Translations under genes and position numbers: made by a program
Notes under the pieces: generated by a model
Told to the model about the DNA's origin: nothing
The model's input: only the letters and a program-made list of their open reading frames with translations
Database searches by the model: none
Source of the DNA: DATARH01 sp963746885
Lineage (GTDB): Bacteria; Pseudomonadota; Alphaproteobacteria; ATCC43930; CGMCC-115725
Length of the DNA: 64,000 nucleotides
NCBI GenBank assembly: GCA_963746885.1
Contig: CAVVDM010000009.1
Coordinates: 1 to 64,000, forward strand
Direction of reading: 5' to 3'
Shown here: positions 55,554-64,000 of the stretch, in pieces
How the letters are laid out: each line of letters opens with the position of its first letter
Position numbering within the stretch: the first letter of the stretch is position 1

Positions 55554-56242
55554 CCCAGCTCGCGATCGATCTGTCGCGCCCGCCGGCGCTGGGCCGCGCC
55601 GATTTTCTTGCGGCTCCGTGCAATGCGGCGGCGCTCGGCTGGGTCGAGCGCTGGCCCGACTGGCCGGCGCGTTCCCTCGTCCTTTACGGGCCGGCGCGCA
55701 GCGGCAAGAGCCACCTCGCCCGGCTGTGGTGCGCCCGCAGCGGCGGCATGCTGATCGCCGGAGATGCGCTGGCGCGGCGCGCGCCCGACGAACTGGCGCG
55801 CTGCCGTGCCGTTACGCTCGACGATGCCGAAGCCGCGCCGGAGCGCGCCGTGCTGCATCTCTACAATTGCTGCGTCGAGTCCGGGGCGAGCCTGCTGGCG
55901 ATCGCGCGCCACGCGCCGGCGGCCTGGCCGATCGCGCTGCCGGACCTCGCCTCGCGCCTGCGCGCCGCCCCCTGTGTCGCCATCCTGCCGCCCGACGATG
56001 CGCTGCTCGGCGCAGTGCTGGTCAAGCATTTCGCCGACCGCCAGATCCGCGTGGCGCCCGGGGTCATCGCCTTCCTGGTGCGCCGGATCGAGCGTTCTTT
56101 CGCCGCCGTCGCCGCGACAGCCGACCGGCTCGATCGCGTGGCGCTCAGCGTCAAGCGCCCGATCACCGTCGCGCTCGCCCGACAGGTGCTCGCCGAAGCC
56201 AGCGCTCAGCCTTCCTTGCCGAGCGATTTCGGCGTCACGTAA
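55550..56242 (+). CDS. hdaA: DnaA-related replication regulator HdaA
   Basis: A 230-residue AAA+ protein related to Hda, which with the sliding clamp stimulates DnaA-ATP hydrolysis. Walker A Gly-Pro-Ala-Arg-Ser-Gly-Lys-Ser (47-54), a weak Walker B (Val-Thr-Leu-Asp-Asp-Ala-Glu), Leu-Pro-Asp-Leu-Ala-Ser-Arg-Leu (sensor/arginine region) and C-terminal lid helices are present. The N-terminus Met-Thr-Gln-Leu-Ala-Ile-Asp-Leu resembles a clamp-binding peptide. ATGA overlap with the permease. Lacks the DnaA domain IV, as expected. Confidence 0.87.
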   Translation: MTQLAIDLSRPPALGRADFLAAPCNAAALGWVERWPDWPARSLVLYGPARSGKSHLARLWCARSGGMLIAGDALARRAPDELARCRAVTLDDAEAAPERAVLHLYNCCVESGASLLAIARHAPAAWPIALPDLASRLRAAPCVAILPPDDALLGAVLVKHFADRQIRVAPGVIAFLVRRIERSFAAVAATADRLDRVALSVKRPITVALARQVLAEASAQPSLPSDFGVT

Positions 56243-56724
56243 TCGGTCAGCGCGTGGCGCGCGCGGTCGAGGCCCGCCCATGGCGCCTCGACCGCGAAGC
56301 TCGCCCGCGCGGCGGTCGGGAACTTGCCGGCGGCGAGCGCCCGGTAGCGCCGCGAGCCCGGTGCGGCGAGGGACACCGCCAGCTCGTGCAAACCGGGATT
56401 GTGGCCGATCACCAGCACCGCCTCAGCGCCCTCGTCGAGCCGGCGCAGGCGGCGCAGCAGCGCGCTCGATCCGGCGAGATAGAGCCCTTCCTCGAACAGA
56501 AGCCGCGGCCGCGCAGCAAAGCCGGCAAGCGCCAGCTCTGCCGTTTCGCGGGTGCGCAACGCGGTTGAGCACAGCACCAGGTCGATCGCGCCGAGCGCTG
56601 CCGGCAGGCTCTCGCCGATCCGCTGCGCCATCTCGCGGCCGCGCAGGCTCAATGGCCGTTCGTGGTCCTCGACCGCATCGCTCTGGTCGGACTTGGCGTG
56701 GCGCAGCAGGTGCAACCGGTGCAT
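56206..56724 (-). CDS. SixA-like histidine phosphatase
   Basis: A 172-residue phosphatase of the phosphoglycerate mutase superfamily: Leu-Leu-Arg-His-Ala-Lys-Ser (Arg8, His9), Cys-Ser-Thr-Ala-Leu-Arg-Thr-Arg-Glu-Thr (second Arg) and Val-Ile-Gly-His-Asn-Pro-Gly-Leu (second His). The SixA subgroup removes phosphate from His on phosphorelay proteins. The target here is unknown. It overlaps the hdaA end by 37 bases in convergent orientation. Confidence 0.85.
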   Translation of the reverse strand: MHRLHLLRHAKSDQSDAVEDHERPLSLRGREMAQRIGESLPAALGAIDLVLCSTALRTRETAELALAGFAARPRLLFEEGLYLAGSSALLRRLRRLDEGAEAVLVIGHNPGLHELAVSLAAPGSRRYRALAAGKFPTAARASFAVEAPWAGLDRARHALTDYVTPKSLGKEG

Positions 56725-56755
56725 CGCCCGCTCCTCGTTCCGCTTGCACTCCCGC

Positions 56756-57763
56756 CTAAAACATCTCCGGCGTGATGACGTTCTGCGGCTGGTTGGTCAG
56801 CAATGCCGCGCGCATCGTCTCGGCCGATTTGCGCCGTGTGTCCTCCCAGGAATGAGGCGTCAGCCAGGCCGAGTGCGGCGTGATGACGAGACGGCCTTCG
56901 AGCCACGGCTCGCGGGCGCGATAGGCGCGCAACAGCTCGGGGATCGGCTCGACCGGCGGCTCCTGCGGCAACACGTCGAGCCCGGCCGCGGCGATGTGCT
57001 CCGCGCGCAAGAGATCGGCCAGCGCGTCGAGATCGAGGATCGGCCCGCGCGCATCGTTGACGACGACCGCGCCCTTCTTCAGCAGCGCCAGCTGGTCGCG
57101 GCCAAGCATGCCATTTGTCTCCGGGGTCAACGGGGCGTGGATCGACAGCGTGTCGGTTTGGCGCAGCAGGTCTTCGAGGGTGGCCGCCCGGTTGATGCCG
57201 AGCGACAGCTCGACTCCGTTCGGCAGGTAGGGATCATAGAACACGACGCGGAAGTTGAACGCCTTGGCGCGCAGCGCGACCGCCGTGCCAATCCGCCCCA
57301 GCCCGACGATGCCGAAGGTCTGCGTGCCGAGCCGCTGGATCATCGGGTTCTGGAACGAGCGCCACGGCGCCGGCGGGTCTTTGCGCTGCATTTCGTGGTG
57401 CAACAGGATGCCGCGGCGCAGCGTCAGCGCCAGCGCAATCGCATGGTCGGCGACCTCGGTCGTGCCGTAATCGGGAACGTTGCAGACGAGGACGTTGCGG
57501 GCGGCGGCGGCCGGGCGGTCGAGCTTGTCGTAGCCGACCCCCATGCGGACGATCGCGCGCAGCTTGGGGAAGCGCGCCAGATCGGCGCCGGTCACGGCAA
57601 ACCCCAGGATCATCAGCCCGTCGGCCGCGGCGCAATCGGCGTCGGAGATTTCCGACAGCGTGCCGGCGTCGCGCTTGACGATGTTGACGTCGCGGCCGAA
57701 CACCTCGCGCTCGAGTTGGTCAGGCGTCTGGCGGGCTTCGGGATAGAGCACGGTGACAGGCAT
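56756..57763 (-). CDS. D-isomer 2-hydroxyacid dehydrogenase
   Basis: A 335-residue NAD-linked dehydrogenase of the CtBP/PGDH type. Nucleotide motif Gly-Leu-Gly-Arg-Ile-Gly (154-159) is followed by the catalytic triad Arg239 (Asp-Ala-Arg-Gly), Glu268 (Gln-Glu-Pro-Pro) and His297 (Thr-Pro-His-Ser). Met-Gly-Val-Gly-Tyr-Asp-Lys-Leu-Asp fits the CtBP-like branch. ATG 57763 has GGAGGA at best spacing; the ATG six bases earlier is too close. It follows a Gfo/Idh/MocA gene, perhaps one sugar-acid or inositol pathway. Confidence 0.87.
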   Translation of the reverse strand: MPVTVLYPEARQTPDQLEREVFGRDVNIVKRDAGTLSEISDADCAAADGLMILGFAVTGADLARFPKLRAIVRMGVGYDKLDRPAAAARNVLVCNVPDYGTTEVADHAIALALTLRRGILLHHEMQRKDPPAPWRSFQNPMIQRLGTQTFGIVGLGRIGTAVALRAKAFNFRVVFYDPYLPNGVELSLGINRAATLEDLLRQTDTLSIHAPLTPETNGMLGRDQLALLKKGAVVVNDARGPILDLDALADLLRAEHIAAAGLDVLPQEPPVEPIPELLRAYRAREPWLEGRLVITPHSAWLTPHSWEDTRRKSAETMRAALLTNQPQNVITPEMF

Positions 57764-57785
57764 CGGCATTTCCTCCGGCTGGATT

Positions 57786-58799
57786 TCAGTCGCGCGCGAC
57801 CTTGACGGGCTGGCGGGTTGCGGCGGAGCGGACGATCGCTTCGAAGGCGGCGACGCCATGCAAGACCTCCGCAGGCGGGATCGGATAGGGCGGGCCGCCG
57901 CCGATCGCCGCGGCAAAGGCTTCGAGCTCGGCAAGAATGGCGTTGAAGCCGCGATGTTCGATGATCTCGGGCGACGGCTGGCTGTGGCGCCCTGCCGGCA
58001 TCGCCGGCGGGGTCGCGGTGAAATGAAAGTCGAGCTGCGGGGTCGCCAGTTCGGCGCAGCCTTTGGTGCCGAACACCGCGAGACGATAGCTCACCGCCGT
58101 CACCAGCGTCGACAACAGGCTTGCCGACATGCCGTTGGCGAAACCGAGCATGACGCTTGTCGTGTCCTCGGCGTCGTAGCTGATGGCCCGCTTGATGCTC
58201 GTCGCGTAGACCTCGTCGATAGGGCCGAACAGGTGAATCATCGCGTCGAGATTGTGCACGCCCATTGCGGTCATGCCGCCGGCCGGCGCTTCTGCCGCCA
58301 GGGCGCGCCACGATTGCGGGTTCATGAACAGGCCCGCCGGCCCGTTCTGCTCGCCGTGGCAATGGGCGATGGTGCCGAGACGCCCGTCGTCGATCCGCGC
58401 CTTCAGCTCCTTCAGGCTCGGATGAAAGCGGCGCGGGTAGGCGACGCCGAGTACCACCCCGGCCCGCGCCACCGCGTCGAGCGCCCGGGCGGCGCTGCGG
58501 CGGTCGAGGGTAAACGGCTTTTCCATGAAGACATGCTTGCCGGCCGCCGCGGTGCGCTCGACCTGCGCCGCGTGCTCGCTGTGCGGCGTCGCAAACACGA
58601 CGGCGTCGATCGCCGGGTCTGCCAGGATCGCGTCGAGGCTGTCCTTGAGCGCGATCTCGTGCCTGGCGCAGAACTCCTCGGCGTGCGCGCGGGTGCGGTT
58701 GTGCCCGGCGGTGAAGCGGAATTCCGCGCTCTTGCCCTGCACCGATCCGACCAGCGTGCGGCCCCACCGCCCTATCCCGACGATCGCCGCACGAATCAT
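57786..58799 (-). CDS. Gfo/Idh/MocA-family oxidoreductase
   Basis: A 337-residue NAD(P) oxidoreductase. Rossmann Ala-Ile-Val-Gly-Ile-Gly-Arg-Trp-Gly at the start, Phe-Ala-Thr-Pro-His-Ser-Glu-His, and His-Val-Phe-Met-Glu-Lys-Pro-Phe with the catalytic Lys (about 96) are present. Gly-Gly-Met-Thr-Ala-Met-Gly-Val-His-Asn-Leu-Asp contains the usual His/Asp. GGGAGGA precedes ATG 58799. It is followed 22 bases later by the hydroxyacid dehydrogenase, so they form an operon. The substrate is unknown. Confidence 0.87.
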   Translation of the reverse strand: MIRAAIVGIGRWGRTLVGSVQGKSAEFRFTAGHNRTRAHAEEFCARHEIALKDSLDAILADPAIDAVVFATPHSEHAAQVERTAAAGKHVFMEKPFTLDRRSAARALDAVARAGVVLGVAYPRRFHPSLKELKARIDDGRLGTIAHCHGEQNGPAGLFMNPQSWRALAAEAPAGGMTAMGVHNLDAMIHLFGPIDEVYATSIKRAISYDAEDTTSVMLGFANGMSASLLSTLVTAVSYRLAVFGTKGCAELATPQLDFHFTATPPAMPAGRHSQPSPEIIEHRGFNAILAELEAFAAAIGGGPPYPIPPAEVLHGVAAFEAIVRSAATRQPVKVARD

Positions 58800-58971
58800 G
58801 GCTTTCCTCCCTACCCCGACCGGCGCACCGGCCGGCCTTGCGCGTTTTACACATTGTGCAGCCGTGCGGCCACGCTCCTTGTGGCGCGCGCATCGCATGA
58901 CAGCGGACACATTTGAGCGGTAAACTCGCGTGCAGCAGTCCGTCATGCGAGCGGCGGCGAAAGGAGGGTGC

Positions 58972-61154
58972 GTGAGCACCGGCGCGCAAATCGTCGACAT
59001 CAGGCCGAGCGATCCGCCCTCGCCGACGCGCTTCATCAATCGCGAGTTGTCGTGGCTCGCCTTCAACGAGCGTGTTCTCGCCGAGGCCGACAATCGTCGC
59101 CACCCGCTATTGGAGCGGCTGCGCTTCCTGTCGATCTCGGCGAGCAACCTCGACGAGTTCTACATGGTCCGCGTCGCCGGGCTCAAAGGCCAGCATCTCG
59201 CCGGCATCAAGAGCCGGAGCCAGGACGGGCTGACCCCGGCGCAGCAGCTCGAGGCGATCCACGAGCGCGCCGGCGCCCTGATGGAAGCGCAACAGGTTAC
59301 CTGGCTGTCGCTGCGGCAGCAGCTCGCCGAGGCGGGCGTCGCGCTGGTCGGACCCACCGATCTCGAACCCGGCGACCGCGCCTGGCTCGAAGAGCGCTTC
59401 ATGGCCGATGTGTTCCCGGTTCTGACGCCCTTGACGATGGACCCGGCGCATCCGTTCCCGTTTGTCGTCAATCGCGGGTTCGGCCTGCTGCTGCAGCTCG
59501 AGCGGATCAGCGATAGCGAGCGGCTGCAGGCGCTGCTGCTGATCCCGGCCTCGGTCGATCGCTTCATCCGCCTGCCCGGCACCCGCATCCGCTTTCTGCC
59601 GGTCGAGCAGATGCTGGCAATGTTTCTCGATCACCTGTTTCCCGGTTTCGCGGTGGTGGCGCAGGGCGTGTTTCGGGCGCTGCGCGACAGCGAGGTCGAG
59701 ATCGAGGAGGAGGCGGAGGATCTGGTGCGGCTGTTCGAGATCGGCGCTCAAGCGGCGCCGGCGCGGGCACGTGATCCACCTCGCCGTTGACGCCCGGATG
59801 CCGGCCCAGCTGCGCGCCTTCCTGAGCGAGAAGCTCGACGCCGCGCCGGCCGAGGTGTTCGCCACCGAGGGCATCCTCGGCCTCAATGACACTTCGCGAC
59901 TGATCATCCCCGACGAGCGGCCCGACCTCGTCTTCACGCCCTATGTCGCGCGCTTTCCTGAGCGCATCCGCGATTTCGGCGGCGACTGCTTTGCCGCGAT
60001 CCGGCAGAAGGACATCGTCGTTCATCACCCCTACGAGAGCTTCGACGTCGTCGTCCAGTTTCTGAGGCAGGCGGCGCGCGACCCGGCGGTGGTGGCGATC
60101 AAGCAGACCCTCTACCGCACCAGCGACGACAGCCCGATCGTGCGCGAACTGGCCGAGGCGGCCGAGGCCGGCAAATCGGTTACCGCGATGATCGAGCTGA
60201 AGGCGCGCTTCGACGAAGAGGCCAACATCCGCTGGGCGCATGAGCTGGAGCGCGCCGGGGTGCAGGTGGTCTACGGCTTCCTGCAGCTGAAGACTCACGC
60301 CAAGGTGTCGCTGGTGGTGCGCCGCGAGGGCGGCAAGCTGCGGTTCCTATGTCCATTTCGGCACTGGCAACTACCACCCCTATACCGCCAAGGTTTATAC
60401 CGACCTGTCGTTTTTTACCTGTGACCCCGCGCTGTGCCGTGACGCGGCCCGACTGTTCAACTTCATGACCAGCAACGCCCGCCCGGCCAGCCTGGAAAAG
60501 ATCGCGATCGCGCCGATCAACCTGCGCGCCCGCATCGCCGAGCTGATCGAGGCCGAGATCGCCAATGCCCAGGCCGGCAAGCCGGCGCAGATCTGGGCCA
60601 AGCTCAACTCGCTGGTCGACCCGGCGATCATCGACCTGCTCTACCAGGCCTCGCAGGCCGGAGTCGGCATCGACCTCGTGGTGCGCGGCATCTGCTGCCT
60701 GCGGCCGGGTGTCCCGGGCCTCTCCGAGAACATCCGGGTCAAGAGCATCATCGGCCGCTTTCTCGAGCACGGCCGGATCGTGTGCTTCGGCAACGGCAAC
60801 AAGCTGCCCTCGGATCAGGCGAGCGTGTTCATCAGCTCGGCCGACTGGATGCAGCGCAATTTCGACGGGCGCGTCGAGGCGCTTGTGCCGATCGAGAACG
60901 TCACAGTGCATCGCCAGATCCTCGACGAGATCATGGTGGCCAATCTGCGCGACACGCTGCAAAGCTGGAACCTGGCGCCCGACGGCACCTACAAGCGGGC
61001 AGCAAGCGACGAAGAGGAGGGATTTTCGGCCCATACCTACTTCATGACCAACCCGAGCCTTTCCGGGCGCGGCAAGGCGTTACGGCGCTCTCCGGGGCGC
61101 CAAGCGGCGCGAGCCGCCGCCCGGGCGGCGGTCCCGGCAATGACCGGGCGCTGA
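58972..61154 (+). pseudogene. ppk: Polyphosphate kinase PPK1, two frameshifts
   Basis: PPK1 polymerises ATP phosphate into polyphosphate. Frame one has Arg-Phe-Ile-Asn-Arg-Glu-Leu-Ser-Trp-Leu and Ser-Asn-Leu-Asp-Glu-Phe. An extra G near 59745 leads to Arg-Gly-His-Val-Ile-His-Leu, with His-His-Pro-Tyr-Glu-Ser-Phe and Ala-Ile-Lys-Gln-Thr-Leu-Tyr-Arg-Thr. An extra C near 60350 leads to Tyr-Val-His-Phe-Gly-Thr-Gly-Asn-Tyr-His (autophosphorylated His region) and the C-terminal domain. Corrected, about 727 residues. GTG 58972 has AAGGAGG. It is followed 17 bases later by ppx. Confidence 0.88.
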
Positions 61155-61171
61155 GCCGAGAGCAGCGGCCG

Positions 61172-62689
61172 ATGCCCGATCGCAACGCCATCGGCCCGCC
61201 CAGCCGCATCGCCGTCGTTGACGTCGGATCCAACTCGCTGCGCCTCGTCGTGTTCGAGCAGCTCGGCACAACCTTGATGCCGCTGCTCAACGAAAAGGTC
61301 ATGTGCGCTCTGGGGCGAGGGATTGCCGCCACCGGACGGCTCAACCCGGCAGGGACCGAACTCGCCTTTGCCAACCTTCAGCGTTTCGTCGCGCTGGCTC
61401 GCGCGCTCGGCGTCGACCATCTGGCGATCCTCGCCACGGCGGCGGTGCGCGAAGCGAGCGACGGGCGCGCCTTTGCCGCCACGGCGGAACGCCTGGTCGG
61501 CAACCCGGTGCGCATCGTCGAGGGCGGCGAGGAGGCGCGGCTGTCGGCGGCCGGGGTGCTGGCCGGGATCCGCGATGCCGACGGCGTCGTCGGCGATCTC
61601 GGCGGCGGCAGCGTCGAACTGGTGCGCGTCGATGGCGGCGCCGCCATGCCGATCGGCGCCGGGATCACGCTGCCGCTCGGGCCGCTGCGCCTGGCCGAGC
61701 TCGGCGACAACCGCAAAGCCATCGCCGACACGATCGAGCGCACGATCGCCGATGTCCCGGTGCTGCACGAGGCCGCCGGTAAGAGCTTGTACCTGGTCGG
61801 CGGCGCGTGGCGCGCGATCGCCCGCCTGCACATGGAGCAGACGCACTACCCGCTACACATCATCCACGAGTACGTGATCACGCGGCGCACGGCGGAAGGG
61901 TTCGTCGACATCATCGCCGGCCAGTCCCGCCGCTCGCTCGAACGCATCACCTCGATCAGCCGCAAGCGGCTTGAGGTCGTCCCGCTCGCAGCATTGATCT
62001 TGCGCAAGCTGATCGCGGTCGGCCAACCGGAGCGGATTGTCTTCTCGGCATTCGGGCTGCGCGAAGGGTATGCGTACGGCCTTTTGCCGGTGCAGTCGCG
62101 CGACGACCCGCTGATTGCCGCCTGCATCGGCATCGCGGCCAGCCAGAGCCGTTGGCACAGCGACGGCGATCGCCTGCAGCGGTGGACCGCGCCGATCTTT
62201 CCCGGCCTCGACGGGCGCCTGCGTCGCCTGCACCGCGCCGTGTGCTGGCTCAGCGACATCGCCTGGACCGAGCACCCGGATTACCGCGCGAGGCATGCCT
62301 TCGAGCGCAGCCTGACGATGCCGATCGCCCAGCTCAGCCATTGCGAGCGGGTGTTCATCGCCGCGGCGCTACATGCGCGCTACGGCGGTGGCGTCGAGGA
62401 CCCGGTCAAGGCGGCGACGCGGCCATTGCTCGACGACAATGACGCCGCCCAAGCCCGCGCCCTCGGCCTCGCGCTGCGGCTTGCCTATACCCTGTCGGGC
62501 GGCGCCTTGGAGTTGCTGGACCAGGTGCAGCTGACCCGCGACCAGCGCGGGCTCGCCCTCGAAGTGCCGCCGACCGGCAGCCTGTTTTCCGGGGAAGCCG
62601 TGCAGCGCCGGCTTGATGCGCTCGGCCGGGCGCTGGGCCTGGCAACGCCTGCCGTGCGGCGCCGGCTCGCTAGTCCGGCGCTCGCGTAA
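61172..62689 (+). CDS. ppx: Exopolyphosphatase Ppx/GppA
   Basis: A 505-residue phosphatase trimming phosphate from polyphosphate ends, and possibly pppGpp. ASKHA-fold motifs: Val-Asp-Val-Gly-Ser-Asn-Ser-Leu-Arg-Leu, Ala-Thr-Ala-Ala-Val-Arg-Glu-Ala, Gly-Gly-Glu-Glu-Ala-Arg-Leu and Gly-Asp-Leu-Gly-Gly-Gly-Ser-Val-Glu. The C-terminal half is the helical domain. It is paired with ppk1, giving synthesis and breakdown from one transcript. Convergent with DUF4167 after 12 bases. Confidence 0.93.
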   Translation: MPDRNAIGPPSRIAVVDVGSNSLRLVVFEQLGTTLMPLLNEKVMCALGRGIAATGRLNPAGTELAFANLQRFVALARALGVDHLAILATAAVREASDGRAFAATAERLVGNPVRIVEGGEEARLSAAGVLAGIRDADGVVGDLGGGSVELVRVDGGAAMPIGAGITLPLGPLRLAELGDNRKAIADTIERTIADVPVLHEAAGKSLYLVGGAWRAIARLHMEQTHYPLHIIHEYVITRRTAEGFVDIIAGQSRRSLERITSISRKRLEVVPLAALILRKLIAVGQPERIVFSAFGLREGYAYGLLPVQSRDDPLIAACIGIAASQSRWHSDGDRLQRWTAPIFPGLDGRLRRLHRAVCWLSDIAWTEHPDYRARHAFERSLTMPIAQLSHCERVFIAAALHARYGGGVEDPVKAATRPLLDDNDAAQARALGLALRLAYTLSGGALELLDQVQLTRDQRGLALEVPPTGSLFSGEAVQRRLDALGRALGLATPAVRRRLASPALA

Positions 62690-62701
62690 AACTCGCCGGC
62701 G

Positions 62702-63163
62702 TCAGTACGAAGGGGGCTGGTCGTCGCCCGGCATCGGAGCAGGCTGGGGCCGCGTGGACTGGAACTCGGCCTGCTGCTCGTCGTCGGAGGATTCACCGTC
62801 GCCGTCGCCGGCGTTCATCTCGAGATCCGCCGGGGTTGTCGGGCGCGGCTGCCCCTGGGCTTGCCCGTCCCCCTGCGCATTCATGATGCGGAAATAATGC
62901 TCGGCGTGCTGATACAGGTTTTCCGCGGCGACCCGGTCGCCGCTGGCCTGCGCCTCCCGCGCCAGCGCGACATAGCGTTCGAACACCTGATAGGCGTTGC
63001 CGCAAATCTTTACGCTCGGGCCGTTGCTGTCGAAAGTCTGGACACGATGCGGCAAGCGTGGCCGGTTGTGGTGCTGCAAGCCGCCCCCTCCACCGCCGCC
63101 CGCTCCACCGCCGCCACCGCCGCCGTTACGACCGCGAGATCGCTTATTCTGTCCTGGCCTCAT
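62702..63163 (-). CDS. DUF4167 protein, RNA-binding-like
   Basis: A 153-residue protein. Basic start Arg-Pro-Gly-Gln-Asn-Lys-Arg-Ser-Arg-Gly-Arg, then two glycine runs and the DUF4167 core (about 40-96). The core has Val-Lys-Ile-Cys-Gly-Asn-Ala-Tyr-Gln-Val-Phe-Glu-Arg-Tyr and Ala-Glu-His-Tyr-Phe-Arg-Ile. The C-terminus is acidic and Pro/Gln-rich. The family is specific to alphaproteobacteria, usually beside prmC-prfA. The RGG-like start suggests RNA binding, not proven. Confidence 0.87.
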   Translation of the reverse strand: MRPGQNKRSRGRNGGGGGGGAGGGGGGGLQHHNRPRLPHRVQTFDSNGPSVKICGNAYQVFERYVALAREAQASGDRVAAENLYQHAEHYFRIMNAQGDGQAQGQPRPTTPADLEMNAGDGDGESSDDEQQAEFQSTRPQPAPMPGDDQPPSY

Positions 63164-63338
63164 GATACCCGTCTAATCGCGGTGGATACGGTCGGACCCT
63201 GGCCCGGTTGGGAATGCTGTCGGCCACAACCGCGTTGCGGCGGACCAAACTGCGCCATCGGATGGCGCGGGTTCCCGAATGGAATCAGCCTAGACGGGAC
63301 GGCCGTGTATTCCAATCGTTTTTTGTGCTTGGCCTCGG

Positions 63339-64000
63339 TTATCCGCGGGCGATCACGCAGCGAACGATGCCGGCAAGATCGGACATGAACCCATCGAGCG
63401 CCAGGCCGCTCTGCATCAGGATCGCGGCGACGGCATCGGCCTGTCCCGCGCCAAGCTCGGCCGCGAACACGCCACCGCCCGGCAGCAGCCGCGGCAGGTC
63501 GGCGGCGATCGCGCGATAGGCCGCAAGCCCATCGTCGCCGCCGTCGAGCGCGCGCCGCGGATCGTATTTCCGGACCTCCGGCGGCAGCGCGGCGAGGATG
63601 GCGGTCGCGATGTAGGGCGGATTGGCGACGATCGCATCGAACCGGCCGGCGAGCGCCTCGCCCCAATCTCCTACCGCAAAACGCGCCCGGTCGCCGAACC
63701 CGAGCGCCTTGGCGTTGTCATGCGCGGTACGGGCTGCGCCGAGTGCGATGTCGATGCCGATCCCGCTCGCCTGCGGCAACTCGGACAGGAGGGCCAGCAA
63801 CAGACATCCTGTGCCGGTCCCGAGATCGAGCAGCCGATAGGGCCGGGCGCGGTCCGGCAGGCGCGCAAGCACGGCCTCGACCACGGTTTCGCTGTCGGGG
63901 CGCGGGTCGAGCGTGTCCGCGGACAGGGCAAATTCAAGGCCCCAGAATTCGCGGCTGCCGACGATCCGGCTCAGCGGCTCGCGCGCAACCAAGCGCTCCA
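63339..64000 (-). CDS. prmC: Release factor glutamine methyltransferase PrmC (partial)
   Basis: The 3' part of prmC, about 220 residues; the N-terminus runs off the window end. PrmC methylates the Gln of the GGQ motif in release factors. SAM motif Leu-Asp-Leu-Gly-Thr-Gly-Thr-Gly-Cys and the catalytic Asn-Pro-Pro-Tyr are present, with Asp-Pro-Arg-Pro-Asp-Ser-Glu-Thr upstream. The 175-base gap to DUF4167 holds no gene. Confidence 0.9.
   Translation of the reverse strand, partial: ERLVAREPLSRIVGSREFWGLEFALSADTLDPRPDSETVVEAVLARLPDRARPYRLLDLGTGTGCLLLALLSELPQASGIGIDIALGAARTAHDNAKALGFGDRARFAVGDWGEALAGRFDAIVANPPYIATAILAALPPEVRKYDPRRALDGGDDGLAAYRAIAADLPRLLPGGGVFAAELGAGQADAVAAILMQSGLALDGFMSDLAGIVRCVIARG

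Noticed and set aside
1..64000. CRISPR arrays, rRNA, tRNA and riboswitches
   Set aside because: No regularly spaced repeats, no rRNA core sequences and no cloverleaf with a TTCGA-type T-loop were recognised in reading the window.

Overview
The window is a GC-rich chromosomal segment from an alphaproteobacterium, most likely a Rhodospirillales-type organism. This rests on gene content only: Bpt leucyltransferase, a DnaA-related HdaA, DUF2066 and DUF4167 proteins, a 41-residue aa3-oxidase subunit IV, and GTA-type tail proteins (DUF2460, DUF2163, NlpC/P60). Neither species nor order can be fixed without a database.

Layout. Bases 1-4577 are a decayed mobile region. A DUF927 gene fragment is cut by an IS3-family element (1703-3051), followed by an IS1380-family element (3238-4577). 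Both transposases are broken. Bases 4954-9688 hold metabolic genes: bpt, a fumarase/aspartase-superfamily lyase, an NTF2-like protein, a zinc alcohol dehydrogenase and a metallo-beta-lactamase-fold hydrolase. Bases 9801-34631 are a compact tailed-phage or gene-transfer-agent-like locus. It runs from a CI/S24-type repressor with a divergent promoter/operator region, through terminase, portal, prohead protease, capsid, connector, tail tube, frameshifted tail chaperone, tape measure, distal tail, hub and peptidase to tail tip and lysis genes (GH25 lysozyme, holin, small lipoproteins). It has no visible integrase or replication genes. Three large or small proteins with Sec-type signal peptides sit inside the head module, which is unusual.

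Bases 34712-41000 are the fatty-acid cluster fabD-fabG-acpP-fabF followed by mltG-yicC-gmk. On the opposite strand (40970-49011) is the envelope/maturation operon lptF-lptG-lptD-surA-pdxA-rsmA. Divergent from it run pepA-holC-ndk. Then come a cytochrome oxidase subunit IV and purN on the minus strand, and on the plus strand DUF2066, a CDP-alcohol phosphatidyltransferase, an AI-2E-type permease and hdaA. Three minus-strand genes (SixA-like phosphatase, 2-hydroxyacid dehydrogenase, Gfo/Idh/MocA oxidoreductase) separate hdaA from ppk1-ppx. DUF4167 and a partial prmC close the window.

Quality caution. fabF, rsmA, pdxA, holC, ppk1 and a tail-tip gene are all interrupted by single-base indels, nearly always one extra base. 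Removing that base restores family-conserved sequence. I read these mainly as sequence errors, not as loss of essential genes. They are annotated as single frameshifted loci.
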